DNA of 64,000 nucleotides from Pelagerythrobacter marensis (GCF_001028625.1 NZ_CP011805.1:2155001-2219000); one strand, 5' to 3'; positions 18,239 to 26,239 are shown, counted from the stretch's first letter. Made by a program: numbers and translations. The notes: generated by a model not told the origin, from the sequence alone.

Positions 18239-18697
18239 TCAGTCGTCGCGGGAAATCTTCTCGCGCCGTTCGTGCGCTTCCTGCGCTTCGACCGTCATCG
18301 TCGCCACCGGGCGCGCAATCAGGCGGCGCAGGCCGATCGGATCGCCGGTCACTTCGCAATAGCCGTATTCGCCATCGTCGATCCGGCGCAGGGCGGAATC
18401 AATCTTGGCGATCAGCTTGCGCTGCCGGTCGCGGGTGCGCAGTTCGATGCTCCAGTCGGTTTCGCTGGAGGCGCGATCGTTCAGATCCGGTTCGCGGATC
18501 GGCCCGTCCTGCAATGATTGCAGCGTTGCCGAAGATGCGCTCAAGATCGACCGTTTCCATTCGAGAAGAAGCATCCGAAAAAAGTTCGTCTGCTGTTCGT
18601 TCATGTAAGGCTCGTCGTCGCTCGGCTCGTAATCCGGAGCGATCGATTGCCTGGCCTTTTCGAGAACTTCGATGTCGGTGGACGTGGCCGACGCCAT
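18239..18697 (-). CDS. dksA: RNA polymerase-binding protein DksA
   Basis: This 152-residue protein has the DksA coiled-coil (about residues 30-100) with Asp-rich tip word DLNDRASSETD, and the C-terminal zinc-finger region GEYGYCEVTGDPIGLRRL ending in EAQEAHERREK. Only one of the four zinc cysteines is present, the pattern common in alphaproteobacterial DksA. The protein binds the RNA polymerase secondary channel and, with ppGpp, redirects transcription in stress. The start at 18697 has GAGAGG seven bases upstream. Confidence 0.93.
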   Translation of the reverse strand: MASATSTDIEVLEKARQSIAPDYEPSDDEPYMNEQQTNFFRMLLLEWKRSILSASSATLQSLQDGPIREPDLNDRASSETDWSIELRTRDRQRKLIAKIDSALRRIDDGEYGYCEVTGDPIGLRRLIARPVATMTVEAQEAHERREKISRDD

Positions 18698-18896
18698 ACT
18701 TGCCTCTCAACCCCTGCCGGCCGCAGCCGACGCTTTCCAGTCCGGCCCGCCGGCGTGTCCGACGGCCCGGGCCCCGCTTGGCCGGGCCTATAAGCGGGGG
18801 GTCGGGCACGCACAAGCGGCAATTGGACGGTGGCCCGATGAATTCGATTCGCTGCCGCAATGCGCGTGCCCTGCCCCCCTTTGGCGCGCCCGTTGA

Positions 18897-18911
18897 TTAA
18901 CCTTTTGTTGA
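18897..18911. promoter_or_regulatory. Candidate CtrA box (TTAA-N7-TTGA)
   Basis: The bases TTAACCTTTTGTTGA in the spacer between divergent dksA and the Sel1-like gene match the alphaproteobacterial CtrA consensus TTAA-N7-TTAA with one mismatch. The site lies 70 bases upstream of the Sel1-like start and 200 upstream of dksA. This is a match by eye to a short motif. The rest of the 283-base spacer holds GC-rich sequence without an obvious gene. Confidence 0.35.
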
Positions 18912-18980
18912 CCATGTTCGGCGCACATCATGCATCGGGTGCCATTGGGGAGCGCCCGGCAACAGACGGGGGGCAGACAA

Positions 18981-19310
18981 ATGAAGCTCACTCCAATCGA
19001 CGGCGGGATGGCAATTCCTGCAGATGACACGACGGCCGACCGGCTGGTCGCGCAGTACCTCGCCGCGGCGAGCCAGGGGGAGGCATCGGCGTTCTTCGAT
19101 CTCGGCGTTGCGTTCTCTACCGACGATCACGAAGTCGAATGCGACCTGGTGGAAGCGCACAAGTGGTTCAACCTCGCAGCCGTGAACGGGCACGAGGAAG
19201 CGGCCTTCTGCCGCGCGGAGATTTCCGACGAAATGACCGCACGCGAAATTGCCGAGGCCCAGCGCCGCGCGCGCGAATGGCTCAATGCCGATGCCCGCCG
19301 CGCTGCCTAG
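18981..19310 (+). CDS. Sel1-like repeat protein
   Basis: This 109-residue protein has one clear Sel1/TPR-like unit: ASAFFDLGVAFSTDD, then DLVEAHKWFNLAAVNGHEEA, followed by a second helix pair with REIAEAQRRAREWL. Such proteins act as scaffolds in protein-protein contacts; the partner is unknown. There is no signal peptide. The ATG at 18981 was chosen because it gives the hydrophilic N-terminus MKLTPIDGGMAIP and has GGGGGGCAG just upstream. Confidence 0.75.
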   Translation: MKLTPIDGGMAIPADDTTADRLVAQYLAAASQGEASAFFDLGVAFSTDDHEVECDLVEAHKWFNLAAVNGHEEAAFCRAEISDEMTAREIAEAQRRAREWLNADARRAA

Positions 19311-19340
19311 GGGCTACGCTGCCTAGGGGAGAGGCCGCCC

Positions 19341-20492
19341 CTACCCCTCCTTGAACGGGGTATGTCCGGCCATTGCGGAACGATCATGCGCCACCGCATC
19401 GCGCTCGTGCCGCAGAAAATCGCCGATCGCCTCGCGCAGGCCCGGATCGGCGATCCAGTGGGCGGACCAGGTTTCGACCGGCTCGTATCCGCGCATCAGC
19501 TTGTGCCCGCCCTGCGCCCCGGCCTCGACCCGCGCCAGGCCCCGCGCAATGGCAGCGTCGATCGCCTGATAGTAACACAGTTCGAAATGCAGGAACCGGC
19601 GCTGCTGCGTGCAGCCCCAGTAACGGCCGAACAGCGTGGTGCCGCCGATGAAATTGAGCGCGCCGGCAATCGCCTGGCCGCTATCGTCCGCGCCATCGTA
19701 GGCCAGGACCAGCAGGATGCGATCCGCCATCCGTTCCCCCAGCAGGGCAAAGGCCTCGCGCGTCAGATAGGGCTGCCCCCATTTTCGCGCGCCGGTGTCC
19801 TGGTAGAATTCCCAGAAGGCATCCCAGTGCTCGGCCCGGATCTCCGGGCCGCTGAGATGGCGGATCGTCAGCCCTTCCTGCGCCGCAGCGCGTTCCTTGC
19901 GGATCGCCTTGCGCTTGCGCGAACTGAGCGCGGCCAGAAAGGCGTCGAAGCTGTCGTAACCGCGGTTTTCCCAGTGGAACTGGATATCGCTGCGCATCAG
20001 CCAGCCGCCATCGGCGAACAGGGGCTGCTGCTCGGGCGCGATGAAGGTCGCGTGGGCGGAGGACAGGCCGAACCGGGTGCACACCGCCTCCGCCGCGCGC
20101 AGCAGCAGGGCCGCATCGGCATCGCCGCGCGCCAGCAGCCGCGGCCCGGTCGCCGGGGTGAATGGGGCCGCGATCTGGAGCTTGGGGTAATAGGACCCGC
20201 CGGCCCGTTCGTAGGCATCGGCCCAGGCATAGTCGAACACATATTCGCCCTGGCTGTGCGACTTGGCATAAGCGGGCATGGCGGCGCACAGCGCATGGTC
20301 CGCGCCGCGTTCGATCACGATCGGCAGCGGCTGCCAGCCGGTACCCGGCCCGACGCTGCCCGAATCCTCCAGCGCGGTGAGGAAATCCCATGACGTAAAG
20401 GGATTGTCGCCCCCGGCCAGCCGGTCCCAGGCATCGCGCGGCAGCGTACCGACCGCATCGGCCACGCGAATCCGCTCGTCACCCTCGCTCAC
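19341..20492 (-). CDS. FemAB-like GNAT acyltransferase (DUF482 type)
   Basis: This 383-residue protein starts at a GTG overlapping the stop of the upstream phosphodiesterase gene (GTGA). It contains NPFTSWDFLTALEDSGSVG, ALSSRKRKAIRKERAAA, LAGALNFIGGTTLFGRYWG-type words and EAGAQGGHKLMRGYEPV, the signature of peptidogalycan-like GNAT proteins (PF04339, FemAB_like). The family is predicted to transfer acyl or aminoacyl groups, but the substrate is not established. It is the last gene of a five-gene operon on the minus strand. Confidence 0.88.
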   Translation of the reverse strand: MSEGDERIRVADAVGTLPRDAWDRLAGGDNPFTSWDFLTALEDSGSVGPGTGWQPLPIVIERGADHALCAAMPAYAKSHSQGEYVFDYAWADAYERAGGSYYPKLQIAAPFTPATGPRLLARGDADAALLLRAAEAVCTRFGLSSAHATFIAPEQQPLFADGGWLMRSDIQFHWENRGYDSFDAFLAALSSRKRKAIRKERAAAQEGLTIRHLSGPEIRAEHWDAFWEFYQDTGARKWGQPYLTREAFALLGERMADRILLVLAYDGADDSGQAIAGALNFIGGTTLFGRYWGCTQQRRFLHFELCYYQAIDAAIARGLARVEAGAQGGHKLMRGYEPVETWSAHWIADPGLREAIGDFLRHERDAVAHDRSAMAGHTPFKEG

Positions 20493-21253
20493 TCCAGCCC
20501 GTCCCCTTCGGCAATCGCCGCGTCGGCACAGCGGGCCGCACGCTCGCGCTGATCGGGATCGCGCACGGTCCAGGTCAGGACCGGCAGACCGCGATTGCGC
20601 TGCGCAGCGGCGAACGTGCTGGGCAGATCGCGAATGTCGTAAGCGAGGAAATCGGGCCGTGCGTGCCACAATGCCGCATGGCGCCGCCAGCTTCCGCCGA
20701 TGCCGCGATCGTTTTCCTCCGTCACCACCAGCCCGCGCAAGGTGCGCGGCGAATGGACGGAAAACCAGCGCGATACCCGCGGATCGAAGCTCATCACCGC
20801 ATGGCGGCCGCGATATCCGTCGAGCGCGCGGTGGACGGCAAGACACAGCGGCCCGACCCTGCGTTCCCGCTTCGATTTGAGTTCGATCAGCAGCGGCACG
20901 CGCCCGCCGACCTGGGCGAGCGTCCGCTCCAGCGAGGGAATCCGGTCGCTGCCGCCCGACAGCACGATCCCTTCTATCGCCGACAGCGGGCGGCGCAGCA
21001 GGGGCCCGCTTTCATCGGTCAGCCGGTCCAGTTCCCAGTCGTGAAACACCACGGCATGTCCATCGCCGGTACGCTGCACATCGCATTCGATACCCAGCCC
21101 GCCGGCCATCGCTTCGGCAAAGGCGGCCGGCGAATTTTCCGGCACGCCGGGCGAATGCCGCCCGCGATGGGCATAGGTCGCCTGCCCGAGCCATTCGACG
21201 CGCCGGGGTTCGGGCGCGGGCGCGCGCCATGCGTCGAACAGGCGCAGGATCAC
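20489..21253 (-). CDS. Glycerophosphodiester phosphodiesterase
   Basis: This 254-residue protein has the GDPD active-site pattern: YAHRGRHSPGVPENSPAAF, then GIECDVQRTGDGHAVVFHDW, then LLIELKSKRER. The His-Arg, Glu, Asp and His-Asp residues of the metal site are all present. It hydrolyses glycerophosphodiesters to glycerol 3-phosphate and an alcohol. No signal peptide is seen, so it acts in the cytoplasm. Its start overlaps the RidA gene stop by four bases, and its stop overlaps the acyltransferase start. Confidence 0.92.
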   Translation of the reverse strand: MILRLFDAWRAPAPEPRRVEWLGQATYAHRGRHSPGVPENSPAAFAEAMAGGLGIECDVQRTGDGHAVVFHDWELDRLTDESGPLLRRPLSAIEGIVLSGGSDRIPSLERTLAQVGGRVPLLIELKSKRERRVGPLCLAVHRALDGYRGRHAVMSFDPRVSRWFSVHSPRTLRGLVVTEENDRGIGGSWRRHAALWHARPDFLAYDIRDLPSTFAAAQRNRGLPVLTWTVRDPDQRERAARCADAAIAEGDGLE

Positions 21254-21708
21254 GGCTTCACGGCGACGATCGCGTCCACTTCGACCGCCACGCCCAGCGG
21301 CAGCACCGGCACGCCGACCGCGCTGCGCGAATGGCGCCCGGCTTCGCCGAACACCTCGAACATCAGGTCCGATGCGCCATTGGCGACTTTGGGCTGGTCG
21401 GTGAAATCGGCGGTCGAGTTGACGAAGGCGCCCAGCTTGACCACGCGTTCCACCTTATCGAGCGATCCGAGCGCGGCCTTGAGCTGGGCCAGGATCATCA
21501 GGCCGCAGGCGCGCGCGGCACCGGCGCCGTCTTCCAGCGCGACATCATCGCCCAGCCGGCCCTTGATCAGGTCGCCTTCCACGAACGGCAACTGCCCCGA
21601 AACATGGGCGAATCCGCCGTGGATGACGACCGGCTGGTAACTGGCGACCGGCGCCGCGGCCTGCGGCAGTTCGATCCCCAATTCGGCAAGTTTTTCGTCG
21701 ATTGTCAT
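21250..21708 (-). CDS. RidA family protein (enamine/imine deaminase-like)
   Basis: This 152-residue protein has the RidA/YjgF fold words VVIHGGFAHVSGQLPFVEG, MILAQLKAALGSLDKVERVV and GRHSRSAVGVPVLPLGVAVE. The larger size (about 150 residues) and the N-terminal TIDEKLAELGIELP place it in the YjgH/Rid subgroup often annotated RidA-like, rather than the classical 125-residue RidA. Arg of GRHSR corresponds to the active-site arginine. It removes reactive enamines or plays a related role. The ATG at 21708 overlaps the HAD gene stop (ATGA). Confidence 0.9.
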   Translation of the reverse strand: MTIDEKLAELGIELPQAAAPVASYQPVVIHGGFAHVSGQLPFVEGDLIKGRLGDDVALEDGAGAARACGLMILAQLKAALGSLDKVERVVKLGAFVNSTADFTDQPKVANGASDLMFEVFGEAGRHSRSAVGVPVLPLGVAVEVDAIVAVKP

Positions 21709-22349
21709 GCGTTTTCCCGATCCAGAGTTTCGTTGGCAAGCTGGCCGAGGAGCCAGGGCAGCGCCTCCCCCCAACGGTCGATCCGTGCATGGGCGTGGCC
21801 CGCGCGGTGGGCGCAATCGATATGCGGCGCCAGCAGCGGTTCGCCGCACAAGTGCAGCCGGCGTACCTCGGGCGCGATTTCGGCGACCGAATGGTGGTGC
21901 TGCGGCAGATCGTCGATGAAGACCGCCCGGCTGGGCGCATATTCGTCGAGAATCGCCTTGAGCGCCGGCCCCTTCGGTCCCTGATTGGTGAAGACCCGCG
22001 CGTCAATCCCGTGGTCCATCAGCTGGCGCGCGCGGCGATCGCGCCGCTCGTCGTTGAGATTGGTCAGGATCACCACGTCGGCGTGATCGGCCAGCGCGGC
22101 GATCCCTTCCACCGCCCCTTCGATCGGGTGCTGGCGATCCATTTCGGTGTCGAAGAATCGGCCCAGCAGACGCCAGATCTCGCGCTCCTCCACAATTTCG
22201 CCGCTGTCGCGCCAGCGCATCGCCTGCGCGAAACTGTTGCTGCCGATGGTGAAATCGACGCCCTCGCTTTCGCCCAGCCAGTCGCGGAAATGGGCAACCA
22301 TGTGCAGCAGCACTTCGTCGCAATCGGATATGATCAGTGGTCGGTTCAT
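21705..22349 (-). CDS. HAD-superfamily hydrolase
   Basis: This 214-residue protein begins MNRPLIISDCDEVLLHM, the HAD motif I (DxDEV) with nucleophile Asp. Motif II is VILTNLNDERR (Thr) and motif III/IV lies in NQGPKGPALKAILDEY and AVFIDDLPQHH. A small helical cap follows motif I. It is a phosphatase-like protein of unknown substrate. It overlaps both neighbours by four bases, so it is a translationally coupled member of the five-gene operon. Confidence 0.88.
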   Translation of the reverse strand: MNRPLIISDCDEVLLHMVAHFRDWLGESEGVDFTIGSNSFAQAMRWRDSGEIVEEREIWRLLGRFFDTEMDRQHPIEGAVEGIAALADHADVVILTNLNDERRDRRARQLMDHGIDARVFTNQGPKGPALKAILDEYAPSRAVFIDDLPQHHHSVAEIAPEVRRLHLCGEPLLAPHIDCAHRAGHAHARIDRWGEALPWLLGQLANETLDRENA

Positions 22350-22618
22350 TTGGAAGAATTCCCGTCGGTCGCCAGCGCCCGGTGCGCGGCAATCAGCGTT
22401 TCGGGTGCAACATTCAGCGCATCGGCCGCGAGGACCAGGTCCGGTTCGTGATTGGCGAGAAATTCCAGCACGGCGCCGAGCACCGCGCGGTCGGTCAGCC
22501 GTTCGCGCAGGATTTCCGGCGTCAGCCCGGTCAGGGCAAGCAGGCGCTGCGCCCGATCCTCGTCCTGCAGTACCCAGCCGAGCGCGCCGAGCGCCAGCGA
22601 TTCGGGATCGCCGGGCAC
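22346..22618 (-). CDS. DUF3572 family protein
   Basis: This small 90-residue helical protein opens with PESLALGALGWVLQDED and continues ERLTDRAVLGAVLEFL. That is the alphaproteobacterial DUF3572 pattern. I chose the GTG at 22618 because the conserved part starts a few residues later; no Shine-Dalgarno is visible, so the true start may lie slightly upstream. It is the first gene of the minus-strand operon and is divergent from divK with 90 bases between them. Function unknown. Confidence 0.75.
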   Translation of the reverse strand: MPGDPESLALGALGWVLQDEDRAQRLLALTGLTPEILRERLTDRAVLGAVLEFLANHEPDLVLAADALNVAPETLIAAHRALATDGNSSK

Positions 22619-22708
22619 ATGGTCGGAGGATGGGGCAGGATGAATAATTGTCAGCGTCCTCGTCAGCTCATAAGGCGGGCAGGCGGCAAGTTTAAGGAGC
22701 ACGCCCCG

Positions 22709-23104
22709 GTGATCGAGGCTGTGGCAAAGAGAATACTGGTTGTCGAGGACAACGACCTCAACCGGAAACTGTTCTGCGACGTTCTGCGCGCAAGCGGGTT
22801 CGAGGTGGAGCCGGTGGCCGATGGCGAACTGGTGCTGGACGCCGCGCGCAGTTTCGCCCCCGATCTGGTGCTGATGGATATTCAGTTGCCCAACGTATCG
22901 GGCGTCGACCTGATCACCGCGCTCAAGGGCGAACATACCCTGGCGCAAGTGCCGGTGCTGGCCGTGACCGCCTATGCCGGCAAGGGGGACGAGGACCGGA
23001 TTCGCGCGGCGGGCGCGGCCGATTATCTGGCCAAGCCGGTTTCGATCGGCCCGTTCATGGCGGCCGTGCGGCGCCTGGTCCCCGCGCAGGGCCAACCGGC
23101 GTAA
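22709..23104 (+). CDS. divK: DivK-like single-domain response regulator
   Basis: This 131-residue receiver domain has no output domain. It has ILVVEDNDLNRKLFCDVL, the phosphoacceptor Asp in PDLVLMDIQLPNVSG (about residue 57), the Thr/Ala switch region VPVLAVTAYAGKGDE and the Lys of DYLAKPVS. The ED-N-LN-KLF pattern is characteristic of DivK, the cell-cycle regulator of CtrA phosphorelay in alphaproteobacteria. The GTG start at 22709 has AAGGAG eight bases upstream. It begins next to DUF3572, a neighbour seen in related genomes. Confidence 0.85.
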   Translation: MIEAVAKRILVVEDNDLNRKLFCDVLRASGFEVEPVADGELVLDAARSFAPDLVLMDIQLPNVSGVDLITALKGEHTLAQVPVLAVTAYAGKGDEDRIRAAGAADYLAKPVSIGPFMAAVRRLVPAQGQPA

Positions 23105-23214
23105 GGCGCGGGCCGCAAACCCGTGATGCTTGACAAGCGGGGTGACGAACCGCTTTGCCGCATCGTAGGCATGGCGGGCACCGGCCCGCCGCATCGAGAT
23201 TGGAACACTTTCGC

Positions 23215-23460
23215 ATGGATCGCGCGCAAACCGACCAGACCATCAGATCGCTGATCGAACCGTTCAACCAGAAGGGCGTCGAAGTCACCGACGCGACGAC
23301 GTTCGCCGGCGATCTCGAATTCGACAGCCTGACGGTGATGGATTTCGTCGCCGCGATCGAGGATGAATTCGACGTCATCATCTCGATGAACCAGCAGGCC
23401 GAAATCGAGACGTACGGCCAGCTCGTCGATGCGGTCCACAAGATGCAGGCCGACGCGTGA
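23215..23460 (+). CDS. Acyl carrier protein of the sphingolipid pathway
   Basis: This 81-residue acidic protein has the phosphopantetheine attachment Ser in GDLEFDSLTVMDFVAAIE. It overlaps the serine palmitoyltransferase start (GTGA), so it is expressed with it and probably delivers the acyl chain to that enzyme, as the ACP next to spt does in Caulobacter and sphingomonads. A TTGACA at 23130-23135 may be a -35 box of the operon, but no convincing -10 follows. It is distinct from the fatty acid synthesis AcpP in sequence. Confidence 0.88.
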   Translation: MDRAQTDQTIRSLIEPFNQKGVEVTDATTFAGDLEFDSLTVMDFVAAIEDEFDVIISMNQQAEIETYGQLVDAVHKMQADA

Positions 23461-24707
23461 GCGAAGGCATCAGCCAGCCCGACCGGCCGCAGGTGCGCGA
23501 AGGCGACACGCCCGACCTGTTCAGCAAGTTCGACGATCTGATCGCGATGCGCGAGGGGCTGCTGGCCAGCGGGCAGGAAGATCCCTTCAACCTGGTGATG
23601 GAGAAAGTCCTCTCCCCCACCCGCGCGATCTGCAACGGGCGCGATACGATCCTGCTCGGCACGTACAATTACATGGGCATGACCTTCGACCCTGACGTCG
23701 TCGCCGCGGGCAAGCAGGCCCTGGCCGATTTTGGCAGCGGGACGACCGGCAGCCGCGTGCTCAATGGTACGTACCAGGGTCACCGGGAATGCGAAGACGC
23801 GCTGCGCGAATTCTACGCGATGGACCACGCGATGGTCTTTTCCACCGGGTACCTCGCCAATCTCGGGATCATCTCCACCATCGCGGGCAAGGGCGACTAC
23901 ATCGTCCTCGACATCGATAGCCACGCCAGCATCTGGGATGGGTGCGCGATGGGCAAGGCGGAAGTCGTGCCGTTCAAGCACAACGATGTCGAGGCGATGG
24001 AAAAGCGCCTGCGCCGCATTCCCGAAGGGGCAGGCAAGCTGGTCGTTCTGGAAGGCGTCTATTCGATGCTGGGCGACATTGCCCCGCTGAAGGAAATGGT
24101 CGCCATCGCGAAGAAACACGGCGCAATGGTGCTGGTGGACGAGGCCCATTCGATGGGTTTCATCGGCGAAAACGGCCGCGGCGTGGTCGAGCAGGCGGGC
24201 GTGATCGACGATGTCGATTTCATCATCGGCACTTTCTCGAAAAGCGTCGGCACCGTCGGCGGCTTCTGCGTGTCGAACCATCCCAAGTTCGAGATCATGC
24301 GACTGGTCTGCCGCCCTTATGTCTTCACCGCCTCGCTGCCCCCCAGCGTGGTCGCCACCGCGGCGACCAGCATTCGCAAGCTGATGCACGGCGGCAACAA
24401 GCGCGCGCACCTGTGGGAAAATTCGCGGCGGCTCCACGGCGGGCTGAAAGATCTGGGCTTCCAGCTCGGGACCGACGATCCGCAAAGCGCGATCGTCGCG
24501 GTGATCATGCCCGATCTCGCCAGGGGCGCGGCGATGTGGGAAGCGCTGCTGAAGGAAGGGCTCTACGTCAATCTCGCCCGCCCGCCGGCAACGCCCGCCA
24601 ACATGACCCTGCTGCGCTGCTCGCTCTGCGCCGAACACTCGGCCGAAGAAGTCGAAACGATCCTCGGCATGTTCGAACGCGCGGGCAAGGCTGTCGGGAT
24701 TATCTAA
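23457..24707 (+). CDS. spt: Serine palmitoyltransferase
   Basis: This 416-residue PLP enzyme is of the alpha-oxoamine synthase family. PLP Lys lies in IIGTFSKSVGTVGGFC (about residue 263), and the substrate pocket has LVDEAHSMGFIGENGRG and YNYMGMTFDPDV near the N-terminus. It condenses serine with an acyl thioester to 3-ketosphinganine, the first step of sphingolipid synthesis, a hallmark of sphingomonads. The start GTG at 23457 overlaps the acp stop. The length and the acp partner favour this over the sister enzymes KBL and BioF. Confidence 0.93.
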   Translation: MSEGISQPDRPQVREGDTPDLFSKFDDLIAMREGLLASGQEDPFNLVMEKVLSPTRAICNGRDTILLGTYNYMGMTFDPDVVAAGKQALADFGSGTTGSRVLNGTYQGHRECEDALREFYAMDHAMVFSTGYLANLGIISTIAGKGDYIVLDIDSHASIWDGCAMGKAEVVPFKHNDVEAMEKRLRRIPEGAGKLVVLEGVYSMLGDIAPLKEMVAIAKKHGAMVLVDEAHSMGFIGENGRGVVEQAGVIDDVDFIIGTFSKSVGTVGGFCVSNHPKFEIMRLVCRPYVFTASLPPSVVATAATSIRKLMHGGNKRAHLWENSRRLHGGLKDLGFQLGTDDPQSAIVAVIMPDLARGAAMWEALLKEGLYVNLARPPATPANMTLLRCSLCAEHSAEEVETILGMFERAGKAVGII

Positions 24708-24720
24708 TCGATTGAAATTG

Positions 24721-24771
24721 AACGATTTATCCTGCATTCTTGCGTTCTTCCAAAATGCAGGATAAATCGTT
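24721..24771. repeat. Perfect 18-bp inverted repeat over a start codon
   Basis: Two 18-base arms (24721-24738, AACGATTTATCCTGCATT, and 24754-24771, its exact complement) flank a 15-base spacer. The right arm contains the ATG at 24755 of the next gene. The AT-rich arms stand out from GC-rich surroundings. No U-tract follows, so it is a poor terminator; it looks like a dyad operator or an RNA hairpin that could close the start site. Confidence 0.85.
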
Positions 24772-25762
24772 GCTCGTGGAAGACCGCGTAAGCCCCTTCA
24801 GCGACGAACAGGCGCGAGCGCTGATCAACCTGCGGCCGCGCTACGAGGCGATGATCGAGGCGCAGCGCGGCCTCTCCCAGCTGCCTTACAATCTCGTGCG
24901 CAAACGAGTGGGCAAGTACGAATATCTCTACGAGGCAATCGACAGGTCGAACAACGGCAAGAGCCTCGGCCGGATGTCACCCGAACTGGAACGACGGCTC
25001 GCCGATTATCGCACCACCAAGTCGGACCTGCAGCACCGCCTGACCAGGGCCAGCGGGCTGGTCGAAGAGATCGGACGCATGGCCCGCCCCCTGCATCTTC
25101 CGATGCTGTCGAGCGCAGCGGGCGAACTGCTGCGCGAGCTTGACCGGCGCCGGTTGCTCGACGAAACCCTGCTGGTCATCGGGACGAATTGCCTCCCGGC
25201 CTACGCTATCGAGGCCGGTGGCGCGATTGCAGATGCGCCCGACGAGACCGAAGACTTCGATCTCGCGTGGGTCGCCGAAGAGCAAGCCGAGGAGGCGGGA
25301 CTATGGGCGGCGCTCAAGGCGGTCGATCCGACCTTCACGATCAATAGCGAGCGACATTGCCAGGCGCGGAACGCCGCGACCTACGAAGTCGATCTGCTGG
25401 TCGCGCCGTCGCGCGCCAGAACGCTCGCCCCGCGCGAACGGCCGCGCCCGATCCCGCTGCCTTCTCAGGAATGGCTGCTGCTCGGGCGCTCGGTCAATCA
25501 GGTCGTCCCGTGCCGTGACTGGACCGCCGCCCGGCTGGTAGTGCCCGACCCCCGCTGGTTCGCCCTGCACAAGCTTTGGCTCGCCGAGCAGCCCGAGCGT
25601 GACCCGTTGAAACGGCGCAAGGATCGGGCGCAGGGCAATGCCGTGCTCGACGCGGTCGCGCAGGCGATGCCGCACTATCCGCTCGATGCGGCATTCGCGC
25701 GGTCGATCCCGCAGGACCTTGCGCCGCTGTGGCGCGAATGGCGCGGCGGTGCGGAACGCTAG
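24755..25762 (+). CDS. Nucleotidyltransferase-fold protein (GSU2403/NTP_transf_8-like)
   Basis: This is a 335-residue protein. The middle has VIGTNCLPAYAIEAGGA and TEDFDLAWVAEEQ, the GT...DxD arrangement of the nucleotidyltransferase (PF12281) family; the N-terminal half is helical with LPYNLVRKRVGKYEYLYEA. Function unknown; related proteins sit in defence-like and stress-like contexts. The start ATG at 24755 lies in the inverted repeat; a TTG at 24740 and TTG/GTG codons at 24770 and 24776 are alternatives. It follows the spt gene but probably has its own control because of the dyad. Confidence 0.72.
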   Translation: MQDKSLLVEDRVSPFSDEQARALINLRPRYEAMIEAQRGLSQLPYNLVRKRVGKYEYLYEAIDRSNNGKSLGRMSPELERRLADYRTTKSDLQHRLTRASGLVEEIGRMARPLHLPMLSSAAGELLRELDRRRLLDETLLVIGTNCLPAYAIEAGGAIADAPDETEDFDLAWVAEEQAEEAGLWAALKAVDPTFTINSERHCQARNAATYEVDLLVAPSRARTLAPRERPRPIPLPSQEWLLLGRSVNQVVPCRDWTAARLVVPDPRWFALHKLWLAEQPERDPLKRRKDRAQGNAVLDAVAQAMPHYPLDAAFARSIPQDLAPLWREWRGGAER

Positions 25763-25801
25763 GGCGCGCCAGTCGTCTCGATGGTGAAGGAGATTGCGAC
25801 G

Positions 25802-26233
25802 ATGAAGACGACCAACACCGGCAGCGCGCGTTACGACGGGTTCGGCAAGGACGGCAAGGGCAGCCTGTCGACCGGCTCCGGCGCGCTGGACAATCAGCCC
25901 TACGGCTTCAACACCCGGTTCGAGGATGCGCCGGGCACCAATCCCGAAGAGCTGGTCGCCGCCGCCCATGCGAGCTGCTTCACCATGGCGCTCAGCTTCG
26001 CGCTCGCCCGCGCCGGGCACGAACAGGGCACGCTGGAAACGCAGGCCCGGGTGACGCTGGAGAAGGATGGCGAAGGCTTTACCGTCACCCGTTCCGACCT
26101 CACGCTCACCGGCAAGGTCGAAGGAATCGGGCGCGAGGATTTCGAGAAGCTGGCCGCCGAAGCGAAGGCCAATTGCCCGATTTCCAAGCTGCTCAAGGCC
26201 GAGATTTCGCTGGAGACGACGTTCGAGGGCTAG
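25802..26233 (+). CDS. OsmC family peroxiredoxin
   Basis: This 143-residue protein has the OsmC pattern: TGSGALDNQPYGFNTRFED, the first active Cys in PEELVAAAHASCFTMALS (about residue 58), and the second Cys in AEAKANCPISKLL. These pairs reduce organic hydroperoxides through a disulfide. The ATG at 25802 has AAGGAG nine bases upstream; the ATG at 25781 would put the ribosome-binding site inside the gene. It is convergent with the DedA-like gene. Confidence 0.93.
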   Translation: MKTTNTGSARYDGFGKDGKGSLSTGSGALDNQPYGFNTRFEDAPGTNPEELVAAAHASCFTMALSFALARAGHEQGTLETQARVTLEKDGEGFTVTRSDLTLTGKVEGIGREDFEKLAAEAKANCPISKLLKAEISLETTFEG

Positions 26234-26239
26234 TGGGTT

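Noticed and set aside
19301..19331. Tandem copy of CGCTGCCTAGGGG at the end of the Sel1-like gene
   Set aside because: Only two short copies at a convergent gene end; likely a small local duplication with no evident function.
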